Source: Opitutaceae bacterium
Lineage (GTDB): Bacteria > Verrucomicrobiota > Verrucomicrobiia > Opitutales > Opitutaceae
Assembly (NCBI GenBank): GCA_016794785.1
Contig: JAEUHC010000015.1
Coordinates: 62,001 to 126,000 of the forward strand
Direction of reading: 5' to 3'
Length of the DNA stretch: 64,000 bases
Shown here: positions 19,512-27,742 of the stretch, piece after piece
Numbering within the stretch: position 1 is the first letter of the stretch
Layout: each line of letters starts with the position of its first letter
Notes under the pieces: model-generated
The model's database searches: none
The model's input: only the letters and a program-made list of their open reading frames with translations
What the model was told of the DNA's origin: nothing
Translations under genes and position numbers: made by a program

Positions 19512-20036
19512 TTACTTCACGCGCCGCACGCGCACGGCGACGGAGTCTTCGGTGAGCTTGAGCGCGAAGGCACCGAGCGGGCGCGCCTCAATGATCACCG
19601 TGGCGCCGAGGATCTCGTAGGGGATGGGCTCGACGCCTTCCCAAACCTGGCCGGTGTCGAGCGAGAAGCGGTTGGCGCCCTGCCAGCCGGTGACCTTGGC
19701 CTTCATCGGCGGCAGATCGCGCCAGCCGGAGCCGTCGCCCTTGCCGAAACCGAAACGCTCCCAGAAGCGCGAGCGCGCGACGGCGTTCTCCTGCGCGGTG
19801 GTGCCGGGCTCGGGCGTGACCGGCGGGGGTGTGGTGATCTTGGTGATTACCTGCGCGACGTGGCGGATGAGCGCGGCGTCGATCACGCCGAGTTGATCGG
19901 GCGTGAGGCGGTCGAGGCCGGCGCCTTTCCACTCGGCGTCGGTGAGGACTTTCTGGAGGCCGGGAAATGTCGGCTCGGCGCCGAGGCCGGCGAAGGCGCT
20001 GGCGACGAAGAACGTGGCGAGGGGGAGCAGCTTCAT
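19512..20036 (-). CDS. Small secreted protein of unknown function
   Basis: 174 residues from the ATG at 20036, chosen because KLLPLATFFVASAFAGLGAEP is a good signal peptide. The mature part has a short helical N-terminal half (LQKVLTDAEWKGAGLDRLTPDQLGVID, which resembles a Verrucomicrobial region seen in secreted proteins) and a beta-rich C-terminal half (KVTGWQGANRFSLDTGQVWEG, PYEILGATVIIEARPLG). No recognised enzyme motif. It follows the Gfo/Idh gene by 19 bases in the same operon. Confidence 0.65.
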   Translation of the reverse strand: MKLLPLATFFVASAFAGLGAEPTFPGLQKVLTDAEWKGAGLDRLTPDQLGVIDAALIRHVAQVITKITTPPPVTPEPGTTAQENAVARSRFWERFGFGKGDGSGWRDLPPMKAKVTGWQGANRFSLDTGQVWEGVEPIPYEILGATVIIEARPLGAFALKLTEDSVAVRVRRVK

Positions 20037-20055
20037 GGCGAAAACAAAAACGCGT

Positions 20056-21159
20056 TCACCGGCCCGGCGCCAGCCTGCGCCCGCCGCCGTGCACCGCCGC
20101 ATAAAACGGATCGCCAGGCCGGATCGAGCCGGCGGCCACCGCCTGGCCGGTGAAGGCGGATTTGTAGATCGCGGTGAGGAGATCGAGGGTGCGGCGCGCC
20201 TCAGCGCCGGAAGTCAGGGGCGGTGTGCCCGCATCCATATCGGCGACAAATGCGGCGAGCTGCGCGGCGTGCGTTGAGCCGACGTCGGGCGGGAAGCTCT
20301 GCCACGAGGCGAGCAAGCCGTCGTCCTGCGCGGCGGGGGCGAGCGTGAGCCGCCAGTTGTCGCGCGCGTAGCTGTAGAGGTGCGTGAGCTCGACGGTGGC
20401 CTTCTGGTAGTCGAGGCGCAGGTAGGTTTCCTGCCGCGGGCTCAGCGCGCTGTTGACGATCGAGGCAACCGCGCGGTTGGCGAACGTGACCATCGCGAGC
20501 GAGACATCCTCGACCTCGATCGCGCGATCGAGGGTGGCGGCGAGGGCGCGGACTTCGGTCCACTCGCCGAGCAGGTGCAGCAGGTGATCCATCGCGTGGA
20601 TGCCGAGACCGAGCGTAGGGCCGCCGAGCCCGGCCCAGGTGCTGCGCCACGGCGGGGCGTAGTAGGCGGCATCGCGAAACCAGAGCGTGTGGCAGACCGC
20701 CACGAGCGGCCGGCCGAGCTGCCCGCGGTCCGCGAGGTCGCGCAGGTGCGCGGTGGAGGACGCGAAGCGCATCTGGAAAATGCACGCGGTGCGCCGCCCG
20801 GTGCGGCGTTCGGCGGCCTCGATGGCGTCGAACTCGGCGAGCGATCCGCAGAGGGGTTTTTCGCAAAGCACCCACGCGCCCGCCTCCATTGCGGCAATGC
20901 ACATGGCGCCGTGCAGGTCGGGCGGCGTGGCGATGAGCACGATGTCCGGGCGCGTCTCGCGCAGCGCGGTCGCAAAGTCTGTGAGCGCGGCGGGCACGCG
21001 GTGGCGCTGGCAAAACGCCGCGGCCCGCGCGGCATCGACATCGACGGCGGCGACGAGCTGCACCCGGCCCTGCGTGGCCTCGACGGCGCGCACATGGGCG
21101 TCGCCGATGCCACCGGTGCCGACGAGGAGCGCGCGGTAGGTTTTTCCACTCACACTCAT
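20056..21159 (-). CDS. Gfo/Idh/MocA-family oxidoreductase
   Basis: 367 residues. The N-terminal Rossmann motif LLVGTGGIGDAHVRAVEA binds NAD(P), and CEKPLCGS carries the conserved Lys-Pro of the family. The C-terminal alpha/beta domain includes GLGGPTLGLGIHAMDHLLHLLG, where the His is in the usual catalytic place. Enzymes of this family oxidise or reduce sugars, inositols or their derivatives. The ATG lies in the stop codon of the transporter gene (ATGA), so uptake and oxidation are translationally coupled. No signal peptide, so cytoplasmic. Confidence 0.9.
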   Translation of the reverse strand: MSVSGKTYRALLVGTGGIGDAHVRAVEATQGRVQLVAAVDVDAARAAAFCQRHRVPAALTDFATALRETRPDIVLIATPPDLHGAMCIAAMEAGAWVLCEKPLCGSLAEFDAIEAAERRTGRRTACIFQMRFASSTAHLRDLADRGQLGRPLVAVCHTLWFRDAAYYAPPWRSTWAGLGGPTLGLGIHAMDHLLHLLGEWTEVRALAATLDRAIEVEDVSLAMVTFANRAVASIVNSALSPRQETYLRLDYQKATVELTHLYSYARDNWRLTLAPAAQDDGLLASWQSFPPDVGSTHAAQLAAFVADMDAGTPPLTSGAEARRTLDLLTAIYKSAFTGQAVAAGSIRPGDPFYAAVHGGGRRLAPGR

Positions 21160-23069
21160 GCGGGGTCCTTTTTCCGCGTGTAGATCGTGAGGCCGGAGAG
21201 GGAGCCGGACGGGGCGGGGAAGAACAGGCTGCCGATGTAGCCGCACACGAGGCAGCCCAGGATCGCAAAGGTGGGATAGAGAATGGGCGCGACCTTGCCG
21301 CTGTGCCAGATGAGCAAGGTGATCACGAGGCTCGCGGCGACGCCGATGATCGTGCCCTGCCAGTTGGCGCGTTTGGTGAACATGCCTAGCCCGTAGCAGC
21401 CGGCGAAGCCGCCGCCGAGCACGGCTTGCAGCGCGAACCAGGCATCGAAGGCGGACTTGATGTCGAAGAGCGCGAGCAGCACCGCCGTGCCCACGCCGAT
21501 CAGGCCGGCGATCACGGTCATCCACTCGGCGAGGCGCACGCTTTTGGCGGGCGTGGCCTTCTTGTTGAAGCGCTCGTAGAAATCGACGGAGACGAGGGTC
21601 GCCACGCTGTTCATGCAGCTGGAGAGCGTGGACATCGAGGCGGCGAAGATGCCCGCGATGATCAGGCCCGTCACGCCGATGGGGAGTTCCGCGGCGATGA
21701 ACTGGGGAAAAGTCGAGTCAGTGCTCAGCAGGGGATTCAGTTTCTCCGGGTGCTGTTTGTAGAAGACGTAGAGCGCGGTGCCGATGGCGAAGAAGGTGAA
21801 GCTGCCCGGCACGACGATCGCGGCGAGCGTCCACATCGACCAGCCAGCCTCCTTGGACGAGCGGGTGGAAAGCGCGCGCTGCATCATGACCTGATCCTTC
21901 GGGTAGGTGATGAGATCGAGGATGGCGAACATCATGAAGGCCCACATCGTCGGCTGCAGCAGATCGAAGGACCAGTCGAAGGTGTGAAACTTGCCGTCCG
22001 CCGCCGCGACCCGCACAAATTCGCCGAAGCCGCCATCGACGCTGAAAATCACGTAGCCGATGGCAAAGAGCGCGCCACCGAACATCACGAAGACCTGCAG
22101 CACATCGGTCCAGATGACGGCCTTCATGCCGCCGAGGAGCGTGTAGATGATGGTGACGACGCCCATCACCAGGATGCTCGACATCACGCCCACGCCGGTG
22201 ACGGCCGAGAGCGCGAGCGCCGGCAGATAGAGCACGGTGCTCATGCGCCCGCCGAGCTGGATCAGGATGTTGAGCGCGCTCGCGAGCACCCGGATCGAGG
22301 GGTGGAACCGCATCTCGAGGTAGTGGTAAACCGAGGTGACGTTCAGGCGCCGGATGAGCGGCACGATGTAGATCGCCACGAGCGCGGTGCTGAAGAGCGT
22401 GATCGTCTCGCGCGAGAGGATTTGCCAGTTGGTCGCGAAGGACTTCGCCGGGATGGCGATGAACGAAATCGCGCTCGTGCCGGTGGCGTAGAGGCTCAGG
22501 CCCGCGGCCCACCACGGAATGTTGCGCCCGCCGAGGAAGAAGTCGTCGTTGTTGCCCTTTTTCTCGCGCAGGTAAAACCAGAGGCCGATGCCCGCGGAGA
22601 AGGCGAGATAGACCACGATGATCACCCAGTCGATGGCCTTGAGCAGCCGCTTCGAGCCGACGAGCTCGACGCGCACGAGATCCGCGGAGCCGCGCAGCTC
22701 GACGAGAAAGCCGCCCGGAGCGGGCCGCAAGGCGGCCGGCTCGGCGGGCAGCGTCACGCGGCCGTGGTTGGCCCACGTGTTGGTGATCGCGTGGTGGGCG
22801 AGGATGGTGAGTTCGCGGGGCCCGGTGAGCGCCGCGGCGAGGATGTGTGCCTGGCCGCCGCGCACCATCACGCCGCCATAGAGCGGCGAGGGGGGCGCAA
22901 GCGCGGGGCGGTCCTGATCGGCGACGGGCGCGGGCGGCGTGAGCTGCGCGGCCTCCGCGGCGGAAACCGTGGTTGAGCGGAGAGAGACGAGTTCCTCGGC
23001 GGCCGTGAGGCGGAGCGGAACGAACAGCAGGAGAAAAAGCGCGGTGAGGAGCGGCAGGCGGGGCGACAT
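21156..23069 (-). CDS. Sodium:solute symporter (SSS family) with extra N-terminal periplasmic region
   Basis: 637 residues from the ATG at 23069 (MSPRLPLLTALFLLL, a signal-type helix); a start at 23135 would add a non-hydrophobic stretch. Residues about 25-130 form a beta-rich, non-membrane segment (GGVMVRGGQAHILAAAL, PGGFLVELRGSADLVRVEL) before the first SSS helix at about 136 (IDWVIIVVYLAFSAGIGLWF). The SSS core then shows GGRNIPWWAAGLSLYATGTSAISF and about 13 helices. In related phyla such symporters carry kelch or mutarotase domains, of which this segment may be a shortened remnant. It should import a sugar or sugar acid with sodium. Confidence 0.9.
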   Translation of the reverse strand: MSPRLPLLTALFLLLFVPLRLTAAEELVSLRSTTVSAAEAAQLTPPAPVADQDRPALAPPSPLYGGVMVRGGQAHILAAALTGPRELTILAHHAITNTWANHGRVTLPAEPAALRPAPGGFLVELRGSADLVRVELVGSKRLLKAIDWVIIVVYLAFSAGIGLWFYLREKKGNNDDFFLGGRNIPWWAAGLSLYATGTSAISFIAIPAKSFATNWQILSRETITLFSTALVAIYIVPLIRRLNVTSVYHYLEMRFHPSIRVLASALNILIQLGGRMSTVLYLPALALSAVTGVGVMSSILVMGVVTIIYTLLGGMKAVIWTDVLQVFVMFGGALFAIGYVIFSVDGGFGEFVRVAAADGKFHTFDWSFDLLQPTMWAFMMFAILDLITYPKDQVMMQRALSTRSSKEAGWSMWTLAAIVVPGSFTFFAIGTALYVFYKQHPEKLNPLLSTDSTFPQFIAAELPIGVTGLIIAGIFAASMSTLSSCMNSVATLVSVDFYERFNKKATPAKSVRLAEWMTVIAGLIGVGTAVLLALFDIKSAFDAWFALQAVLGGGFAGCYGLGMFTKRANWQGTIIGVAASLVITLLIWHSGKVAPILYPTFAILGCLVCGYIGSLFFPAPSGSLSGLTIYTRKKDPA

Positions 23070-23128
23070 GCAGGGGTAGGGGTGGGGGCGGATTGGGGAG
23101 GGCTTCCGGCCCGGCATCAATCCAACGT

Positions 23129-24064
23129 TCAGCAAATCCGCCCGCGCTTGCCGGCGGTGGAATGCCCGGGGGGATTGACGCCGACCCAGCGCTCGTCGAT
23201 CGGGTCGCTGGCCCGTTGGTAGCGGCTGTCGCTGGAGATGCGGAGACGGTCGGGCGTGCGGTTGTCGAGCGAGGCGTGCACGGTGAACATGCCGAAGGTC
23301 AGGAAATCCCCCGCGCGAAATTCCGTCGTGAGCCAGCGGCCGCCGAACTTGTTGCGGAGCACGGGCGGGTTGTGGGAAAGCGTGCCGCTGAAGGTCCAGC
23401 CGAAGCCTTGGTTGCCGTTGTGCGCGTTGGCGACCTGCTCGGGTTTGTTTTCGCAGAAGGAATCCACGTCGCGATAGACGTAGTTTTTCAGCAGATCCAT
23501 GCGCTTGTGCGAGCCCTCGAGGATGACGAGGCCGCCGAGTTCAAACGAGATGTCGCCGTAAGGCAGCCAGCAGGTCATGTGGCGGTGCGTGCCCCGGCCC
23601 ATGTAGGGCAGATCGCAATGGGGGTTGGTGCCCTTGCCGGGGCCGATGGCGCGCAGCCACGTGAAATCGTAGTGGCGGATCGGTTCGCCGAAGAAGCGCG
23701 TGTAGAATTCAACGAGGCGGCCGGAGTAGAGCAGTGTTTGGATGGCGGCGTTGTTCTTTGTGACCTCCGGCTTGAACGCATAGCCGCCCCCGGGCGCGGC
23801 GTAGCCTTCGATGTGAGGGCGGTTGCGATCCGTGACGCCTTCGGCGGCAAGCCGCTCCGTGATCGAAGCGCGCGCGCGGAGCACTTCGTCGCGGTCGAGA
23901 TAGCCGCGCATGTAGAGGTAGCCGTCTTCCTCAAAACGGCGGCGCAGCTCGACGACGTCCTCGGCGGCGTCGGACGAGTCGCGCAGGAGGCCGGCCTTGT
24001 CATCGGCCATGTCGAGGGCGTGGCCGTAGGAATAGAGTTGGGGCAGCGCGGTGAGGGTGCTCAT
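23129..24064 (-). CDS. Phytanoyl-CoA dioxygenase (PhyH)-family protein
   Basis: 311 residues, cytoplasmic. An Fe(II)/2-oxoglutarate oxygenase of the PhyH family: RRRFEEDGYLYMRGYLDRDEV at the start of the double-stranded beta-helix, the iron ligands His149 and Asp151 in NPHCDLPYMGRG, the third ligand His263 in FTVHASLDN and the 2-oxoglutarate Arg275 in RLRISSDSRYQ. These enzymes hydroxylate or oxidatively cleave small molecules. Within a sugar operon (transporter 59 bases downstream, Gfo/Idh next) it may act on the imported compound, for instance to remove a methyl or open an acetal; that is inference. Confidence 0.88.
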   Translation of the reverse strand: MSTLTALPQLYSYGHALDMADDKAGLLRDSSDAAEDVVELRRRFEEDGYLYMRGYLDRDEVLRARASITERLAAEGVTDRNRPHIEGYAAPGGGYAFKPEVTKNNAAIQTLLYSGRLVEFYTRFFGEPIRHYDFTWLRAIGPGKGTNPHCDLPYMGRGTHRHMTCWLPYGDISFELGGLVILEGSHKRMDLLKNYVYRDVDSFCENKPEQVANAHNGNQGFGWTFSGTLSHNPPVLRNKFGGRWLTTEFRAGDFLTFGMFTVHASLDNRTPDRLRISSDSRYQRASDPIDERWVGVNPPGHSTAGKRGRIC

Positions 24065-24112
24065 GGTGAGAAAAGATAATGGGAATCGCGGAAAAGCGAG
24101 GCGGTGGAGAAC

Positions 24113-26485
24113 TCAAGTCGCGGCCGACCAGCCCGCGGGCCAGACGGTTCCGGGGACGGGCCGCCAGAAGATGTCGCGATCGATGCGCGGCCGGTGGTGG
24201 CGGTAGCGCTCGGTGAGCCGGAGCTTGGTGCGCAGGTGATCGACGAGGTTTTCGCCGTAGAAAAAGGTCGTTTCCGAAGTGCCCGAGACCACGAGCACCG
24301 CGCTCGGCGTGGTCGTGAGGAGCTCGATCAGTCCGCGGGTGTTGGCCAGCTCAAGATCGATGGCAGCTTGGAGCTTTTGCTCGCAGGCGTTCTTGGTGGC
24401 GGGGTCGGCCTTCGCGTCGAGGTAGCCGTAGACGCACTCGCACCACGCGCAGACGTTGCGGAGCGTCGTGACCCAGTGGAGGTAGGCGCGCGTGCGATCG
24501 CGGAGATCGGCGAAGACGACGCGGGTTTCGCCCTCGGCCGGGGCGGCGGCGATGACGGCGGCGAGCCGGTCGATGAGGGCGCGCAGCCGCGGGAGGAGCT
24601 CGCGGTCCATGTCGGCGGCCATCTTCGCGCCGGATTCGCGCGTGATAAGATCGAAGAGCACGTCTTTCCCGAGATCGTTCAGGCCGGGATTGTTGAACTG
24701 GAAGCAGCCGTGTTTCTCGTAGTAGTCCCGGTCGGCGGCGGGCACGGCTTCGAGGTCGGGCACGAACGGCCGGTCCCAGGTCCGCTGCCAGCAGAAGCCG
24801 AATACGCAGAACAGCGGCACGAGCGGCTGCCACACCAGCGCGTCCTCAAACTCGCCCCACGCCTCCGCGAGCGCCGGGGCGTGCGCGGGGCCGACGAGCG
24901 TGGCGGCATAGTCGCGGAGCACGTCGTCGATCGGGCGCGCGGGGAAAAACTGCGCGGCCTGCAAGGCGGGAATATTGGGCCAGTAGGGCGCCTTGGCCGG
25001 ATCGGCGAGCCCGCCGAGCGCGCTGATGCGGTTGAGTCCGGTCTCGCGCATCGCGAGGAGCTTGGCGTGCAGGAGCCGCGGGAAAGGCAGGCCGAGCAGC
25101 GGCTCGTGGTTCATCACGCCCGAGACGGAGTAGTGCAGCACGGGATCGATGCCGCGGGCGCGCGACTCGGCGAGCGCGGTTTTCTCGGCGGGGTCCATCG
25201 TCGCGTGGAAAATGCTGCCGGCAACGCCCATGTTCTCGGGATACTTCGGGTGCGGGTAGGGCAGGGAGTAGCCGCGCACGAGCAGCGAAGGCGCCTCGTA
25301 GGTCACGGGCCCGCCCATGCCGGCCTTGATGTGATCGTGCTCCACCTTGAACGGCTCGATGCGGAGGCTGACGAGGAAGCTGGGATTAATCTCGGCCGCG
25401 CCCGTCTGGAGATTCTGGAGGAAACGCACGATGCTCCCGCCGGCGGCCTCGGCGACCTTGTCGTGATTGCGCCACTCGCGGATGAGGTAGGGCCCGCCGT
25501 TGCGGCCGACGTAGAGCGAGGCCGTGTGCTCGAAGCCCGCGCCGCTGTCGTTCGTCCAGAGCGACATGTAGTCGAGCGCGGGCACCGCGCGCTGGAGCGC
25601 CTGGAGCGCCTCGCGGTAGTGCCGCCTCACGATCGGGTGGTCCTGGGCCATCGTGTAGCGCGGGAGGCGCGAGCGGAAGGGATGATCGACGCGCGCGCCG
25701 CGGAGCGTGGGGTGTTTCTGGAAAAACCGCTCCGGCATCGTGCGCGGCTCGAACATGCACAGGCCGGGCTTCAGGCCGTGCTGGCGGCCGAGGTCGGCGA
25801 GGTGGCGGAGACGGTTCAGGTTGGCGTCGAGATAGAGGGCGGGCCAGAGGCCCGAGGTGAGCGCCGTCGCGACGAAGTGGTTGAACCCCGGCGCATAGGT
25901 GTAGAACTGCGAGTAGTATTCGTGCGCGACGAGGTCCTCGTGGGGCATGTCGGCCGCGAGGGAGTTGACCTCGCAGTGCGTGAAGCCCGCCTCGGCCAGG
26001 GCGGCGCAGTAGCGCGCGGGATCGAAGCCGCGCGCGCTGCGCCAGTATTGCGCGTAACAGGCATCCCAATGCGGACGGTGCCAGTTGAACGACGCCGGCA
26101 GGAACACGCCGGCCGCCAGCTTTTCGCGCGTCAAATCGCCCACGCCGTTTGCGAGCAGACGCACGGCGGAAAATAGAAACGAGCCGTGGGTCGCCACGAT
26201 TTCGCCCGCGCCGTCGTCGTCGAGCCGCAGCCAGATCCAGGCCGAGCTGTCGCCCATCGCGGCGGCCGGCATCTGGGCGGCGACGCGGCGCGAGGCCAGC
26301 GCCACCGTCATCGTGCCACTCGTGCCGGCGGCTTCGGTCAGACGCGCGCCAGCGAGTTGCGCCAATTCACGGGCGGCGGTGATTTCACCCGGGGTGGCAT
26401 CCGCGGCGTGCGCGACGGATTTGATTCCTAGCTGGGCGAGAGGCGTGGCGGACGTCCGGGGCATCAGGCCGAAGGTCCGCGCCAA
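24113..26485 (-). CDS. TIM-barrel glycoside hydrolase-like protein of unassigned family
   Basis: 790 residues from the TTG at 26485; the first ATG (26464) gives 783. An N-terminal alpha/beta domain (about 1-125, ASRRVAAQMPAAA ... GSFLFSAVRLLANGV) resembles the non-catalytic domain found before GH20 and GH67 catalytic barrels, and the central part (130-420) has barrel-like segments with acidic residues: GFTHCEVNSLAADM, WPALYLDANLNRL, YMSLWTNDSGAGFEH. The C-terminal 300 residues are helical. I do not recognise a precise family and the catalytic acids are not assigned. It heads the operon that carries the PhyH protein, symporter and oxidoreductase, with a dyad upstream. Confidence 0.55.
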   Translation of the reverse strand: MARTFGLMPRTSATPLAQLGIKSVAHAADATPGEITAARELAQLAGARLTEAAGTSGTMTVALASRRVAAQMPAAAMGDSSAWIWLRLDDDGAGEIVATHGSFLFSAVRLLANGVGDLTREKLAAGVFLPASFNWHRPHWDACYAQYWRSARGFDPARYCAALAEAGFTHCEVNSLAADMPHEDLVAHEYYSQFYTYAPGFNHFVATALTSGLWPALYLDANLNRLRHLADLGRQHGLKPGLCMFEPRTMPERFFQKHPTLRGARVDHPFRSRLPRYTMAQDHPIVRRHYREALQALQRAVPALDYMSLWTNDSGAGFEHTASLYVGRNGGPYLIREWRNHDKVAEAAGGSIVRFLQNLQTGAAEINPSFLVSLRIEPFKVEHDHIKAGMGGPVTYEAPSLLVRGYSLPYPHPKYPENMGVAGSIFHATMDPAEKTALAESRARGIDPVLHYSVSGVMNHEPLLGLPFPRLLHAKLLAMRETGLNRISALGGLADPAKAPYWPNIPALQAAQFFPARPIDDVLRDYAATLVGPAHAPALAEAWGEFEDALVWQPLVPLFCVFGFCWQRTWDRPFVPDLEAVPAADRDYYEKHGCFQFNNPGLNDLGKDVLFDLITRESGAKMAADMDRELLPRLRALIDRLAAVIAAAPAEGETRVVFADLRDRTRAYLHWVTTLRNVCAWCECVYGYLDAKADPATKNACEQKLQAAIDLELANTRGLIELLTTTPSAVLVVSGTSETTFFYGENLVDHLRTKLRLTERYRHHRPRIDRDIFWRPVPGTVWPAGWSAAT

Positions 26486-26510
26486 AGCTTGGTAGTCAAA
26501 GTGAACGTTT

Positions 26511-26522
26511 CTGAAAATTCAG
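26511..26522. promoter_or_regulatory. Dyad CTGAA-AA-TTCAG, candidate operator upstream of the hydrolase operon
   Basis: A 5-base inverted repeat with a 2-base centre located 25 bases before the TTG start of the TIM-barrel hydrolase gene. It is close in sequence to the dyad at 3344-3360 (GCTGAAA-A-TTTCAGC) and shares the CTGAA core, but is one base shorter between the arms. Confidence 0.4.
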
Positions 26523-26563
26523 CCGGCGGGGCGGCGGCTCCGCTCACGACTCGTCGGAATACG

Positions 26564-26590
26564 AAAAAGGCGCGGAACGGAGTCCGCGCC
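26564..26590 (-). terminator. Rho-independent terminator / palindromic repeat after the MetE-like gene
   Basis: Perfect 8-base stem GGCGCGGA / TCCGCGCC at 26569-26590 with a 6-base loop, followed on the minus strand by five T. It lies 22 bases after the stop of the MetE-like gene and before the operon starting at 26485, so the two are separate transcription units. The flanking ...CCTACC on the other side resembles the GTAGG ends of the palindromic repeats elsewhere in the window, so it may be a repeat serving as terminator. Confidence 0.65.
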
Positions 26591-26612
26591 CTACCTTTGC
26601 CCTGCCAGTGCT

Positions 26613-27641
26613 TTACCGCCCGAGATAGAGATCCCGCCCGCGCACCAGCGCCTCGATCTTCCGGTCGGCGATCGAGCGCTTGAGCATCCAGAAGCCGCAA
26701 TCGGGGTGGACCCAGCGCACGCGGCCGGGGCCGACTTTCTTCTCCACGGCCTCGATGCGCGCTGCGACTTCGTCGGCGGTCTCGATGTGGTTCACCTTGA
26801 TGTCGATCACTCCGACGCCGAGGGTGATTTTCTTGTCGATGTGCTTGAGTGCATCGAGGTCGGCCTTGGGGCGGTGCGCGAGTTCGAGCACGAGGTGATC
26901 GGTGTGCAGCGCGTTGAGGAAAGAGAGGAGCTTCGCCCAGTTGCCCTTCTGGATCGTCTGGCCGCCGTAGTTGCCGAAACAGAAATGCACGGCGCGCTCC
27001 GTGCCCTTGTCGATGGCGTCGAGGACGAGGTTCATCGAGGCGGCGGCGAGCGGACCATCGGCGGGATTGCCGGGGATGTTGGCCTCGTCCACCTGCACGC
27101 ACTGCGTCGGCAGGCCGGGCATCTGCGCGGCGAGCACCTCGCCGAGCGCCATCGTGAGCGCGTCGAAGTCGCGGTAGTGGTGATCGAGCAGCGTGCGCGC
27201 GAGCATGTAGGGGCTCGTGACGGTGAACTTGAACGCCCCGCCCGCGACGGACGCCGCGCGCTGGCAATCGGCGAGCAAGTTGAGCGAGCCTTCGCCGAGG
27301 GCGCCGGTGACGACACCCGCGGGCTTGCGGCGGAAACCCATCGGGTGATGCCGCGAAAACTCATCCGTGATCGAGCGGCCCACGACTGACGAGATGCCGG
27401 CCATCGGGCGGATGAAGTATTCGATCATGCCGTTGGTGTCCGGGTGATTGACGTCGAAGCGGTAGAGCTCGCCATCCGTCGGCAGATCGATGCCAGCTTG
27501 CCGCTGGAGATCGAAGACGACGCGCGTCGCATCGAGCACGGCCTGCTCGCTGGGGAGTGCCGCGAGCCAGTCGGGCACGGGATACGAGCCGACGGTGGTG
27601 GTGAGAATGCGAGGCGATTTCGGGAGTTTGGGATTGGGCAT
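26613..27641 (-). CDS. Short MetE-like (cobalamin-independent methionine synthase) methyltransferase
   Basis: 342 residues, matching only the C-terminal catalytic half of MetE (core-MetE). Zinc ligands are visible: His219 and Cys221 in AVHFCFGNYGG, Glu253 in HLVLELAHRP and Cys315 in WVHPDCGFWM. Full MetE transfers a methyl group from methyltetrahydrofolate polyglutamate to homocysteine; short forms lacking the N-terminal half often use other methyl donors. It stands between glycan operons and has its own candidate operator 53 bases upstream, so it could be part of sugar catabolism (for example disposal of methyl groups) rather than general methionine synthesis. That is inference. Confidence 0.82.
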   Translation of the reverse strand: MPNPKLPKSPRILTTTVGSYPVPDWLAALPSEQAVLDATRVVFDLQRQAGIDLPTDGELYRFDVNHPDTNGMIEYFIRPMAGISSVVGRSITDEFSRHHPMGFRRKPAGVVTGALGEGSLNLLADCQRAASVAGGAFKFTVTSPYMLARTLLDHHYRDFDALTMALGEVLAAQMPGLPTQCVQVDEANIPGNPADGPLAAASMNLVLDAIDKGTERAVHFCFGNYGGQTIQKGNWAKLLSFLNALHTDHLVLELAHRPKADLDALKHIDKKITLGVGVIDIKVNHIETADEVAARIEAVEKKVGPGRVRWVHPDCGFWMLKRSIADRKIEALVRGRDLYLGR

Positions 27642-27694
27642 GGGAAGACGCAGCAGTGCCCGACTCGCGGCAAACGTGTCAACGCTGCGGACCG

Positions 27695-27704
27695 TGAAAT
27701 TTCA
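27695..27704. promoter_or_regulatory. Palindrome TGAAATTTCA, candidate operator upstream of the MetE-like gene
   Basis: A perfect 10-base palindrome, 53 bases before the start codon of the MetE-like gene and downstream of the DUF1501 gene end. It shares the TGAAA/TTTCA arms with the dyads at 3344-3360 and 26511-26522. Confidence 0.4.
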
Positions 27705-27742
27705 GAAGCCCGTCGAGGGATGCGCGAATTTCGCGCGCGAAA

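Noticed and set aside
27642..27742. Riboswitch before the MetE-like gene
   Set aside because: Only about 100 bases are available and no SAM or cobalamin riboswitch core is recognisable; the palindrome TGAAATTTCA is the only notable element.
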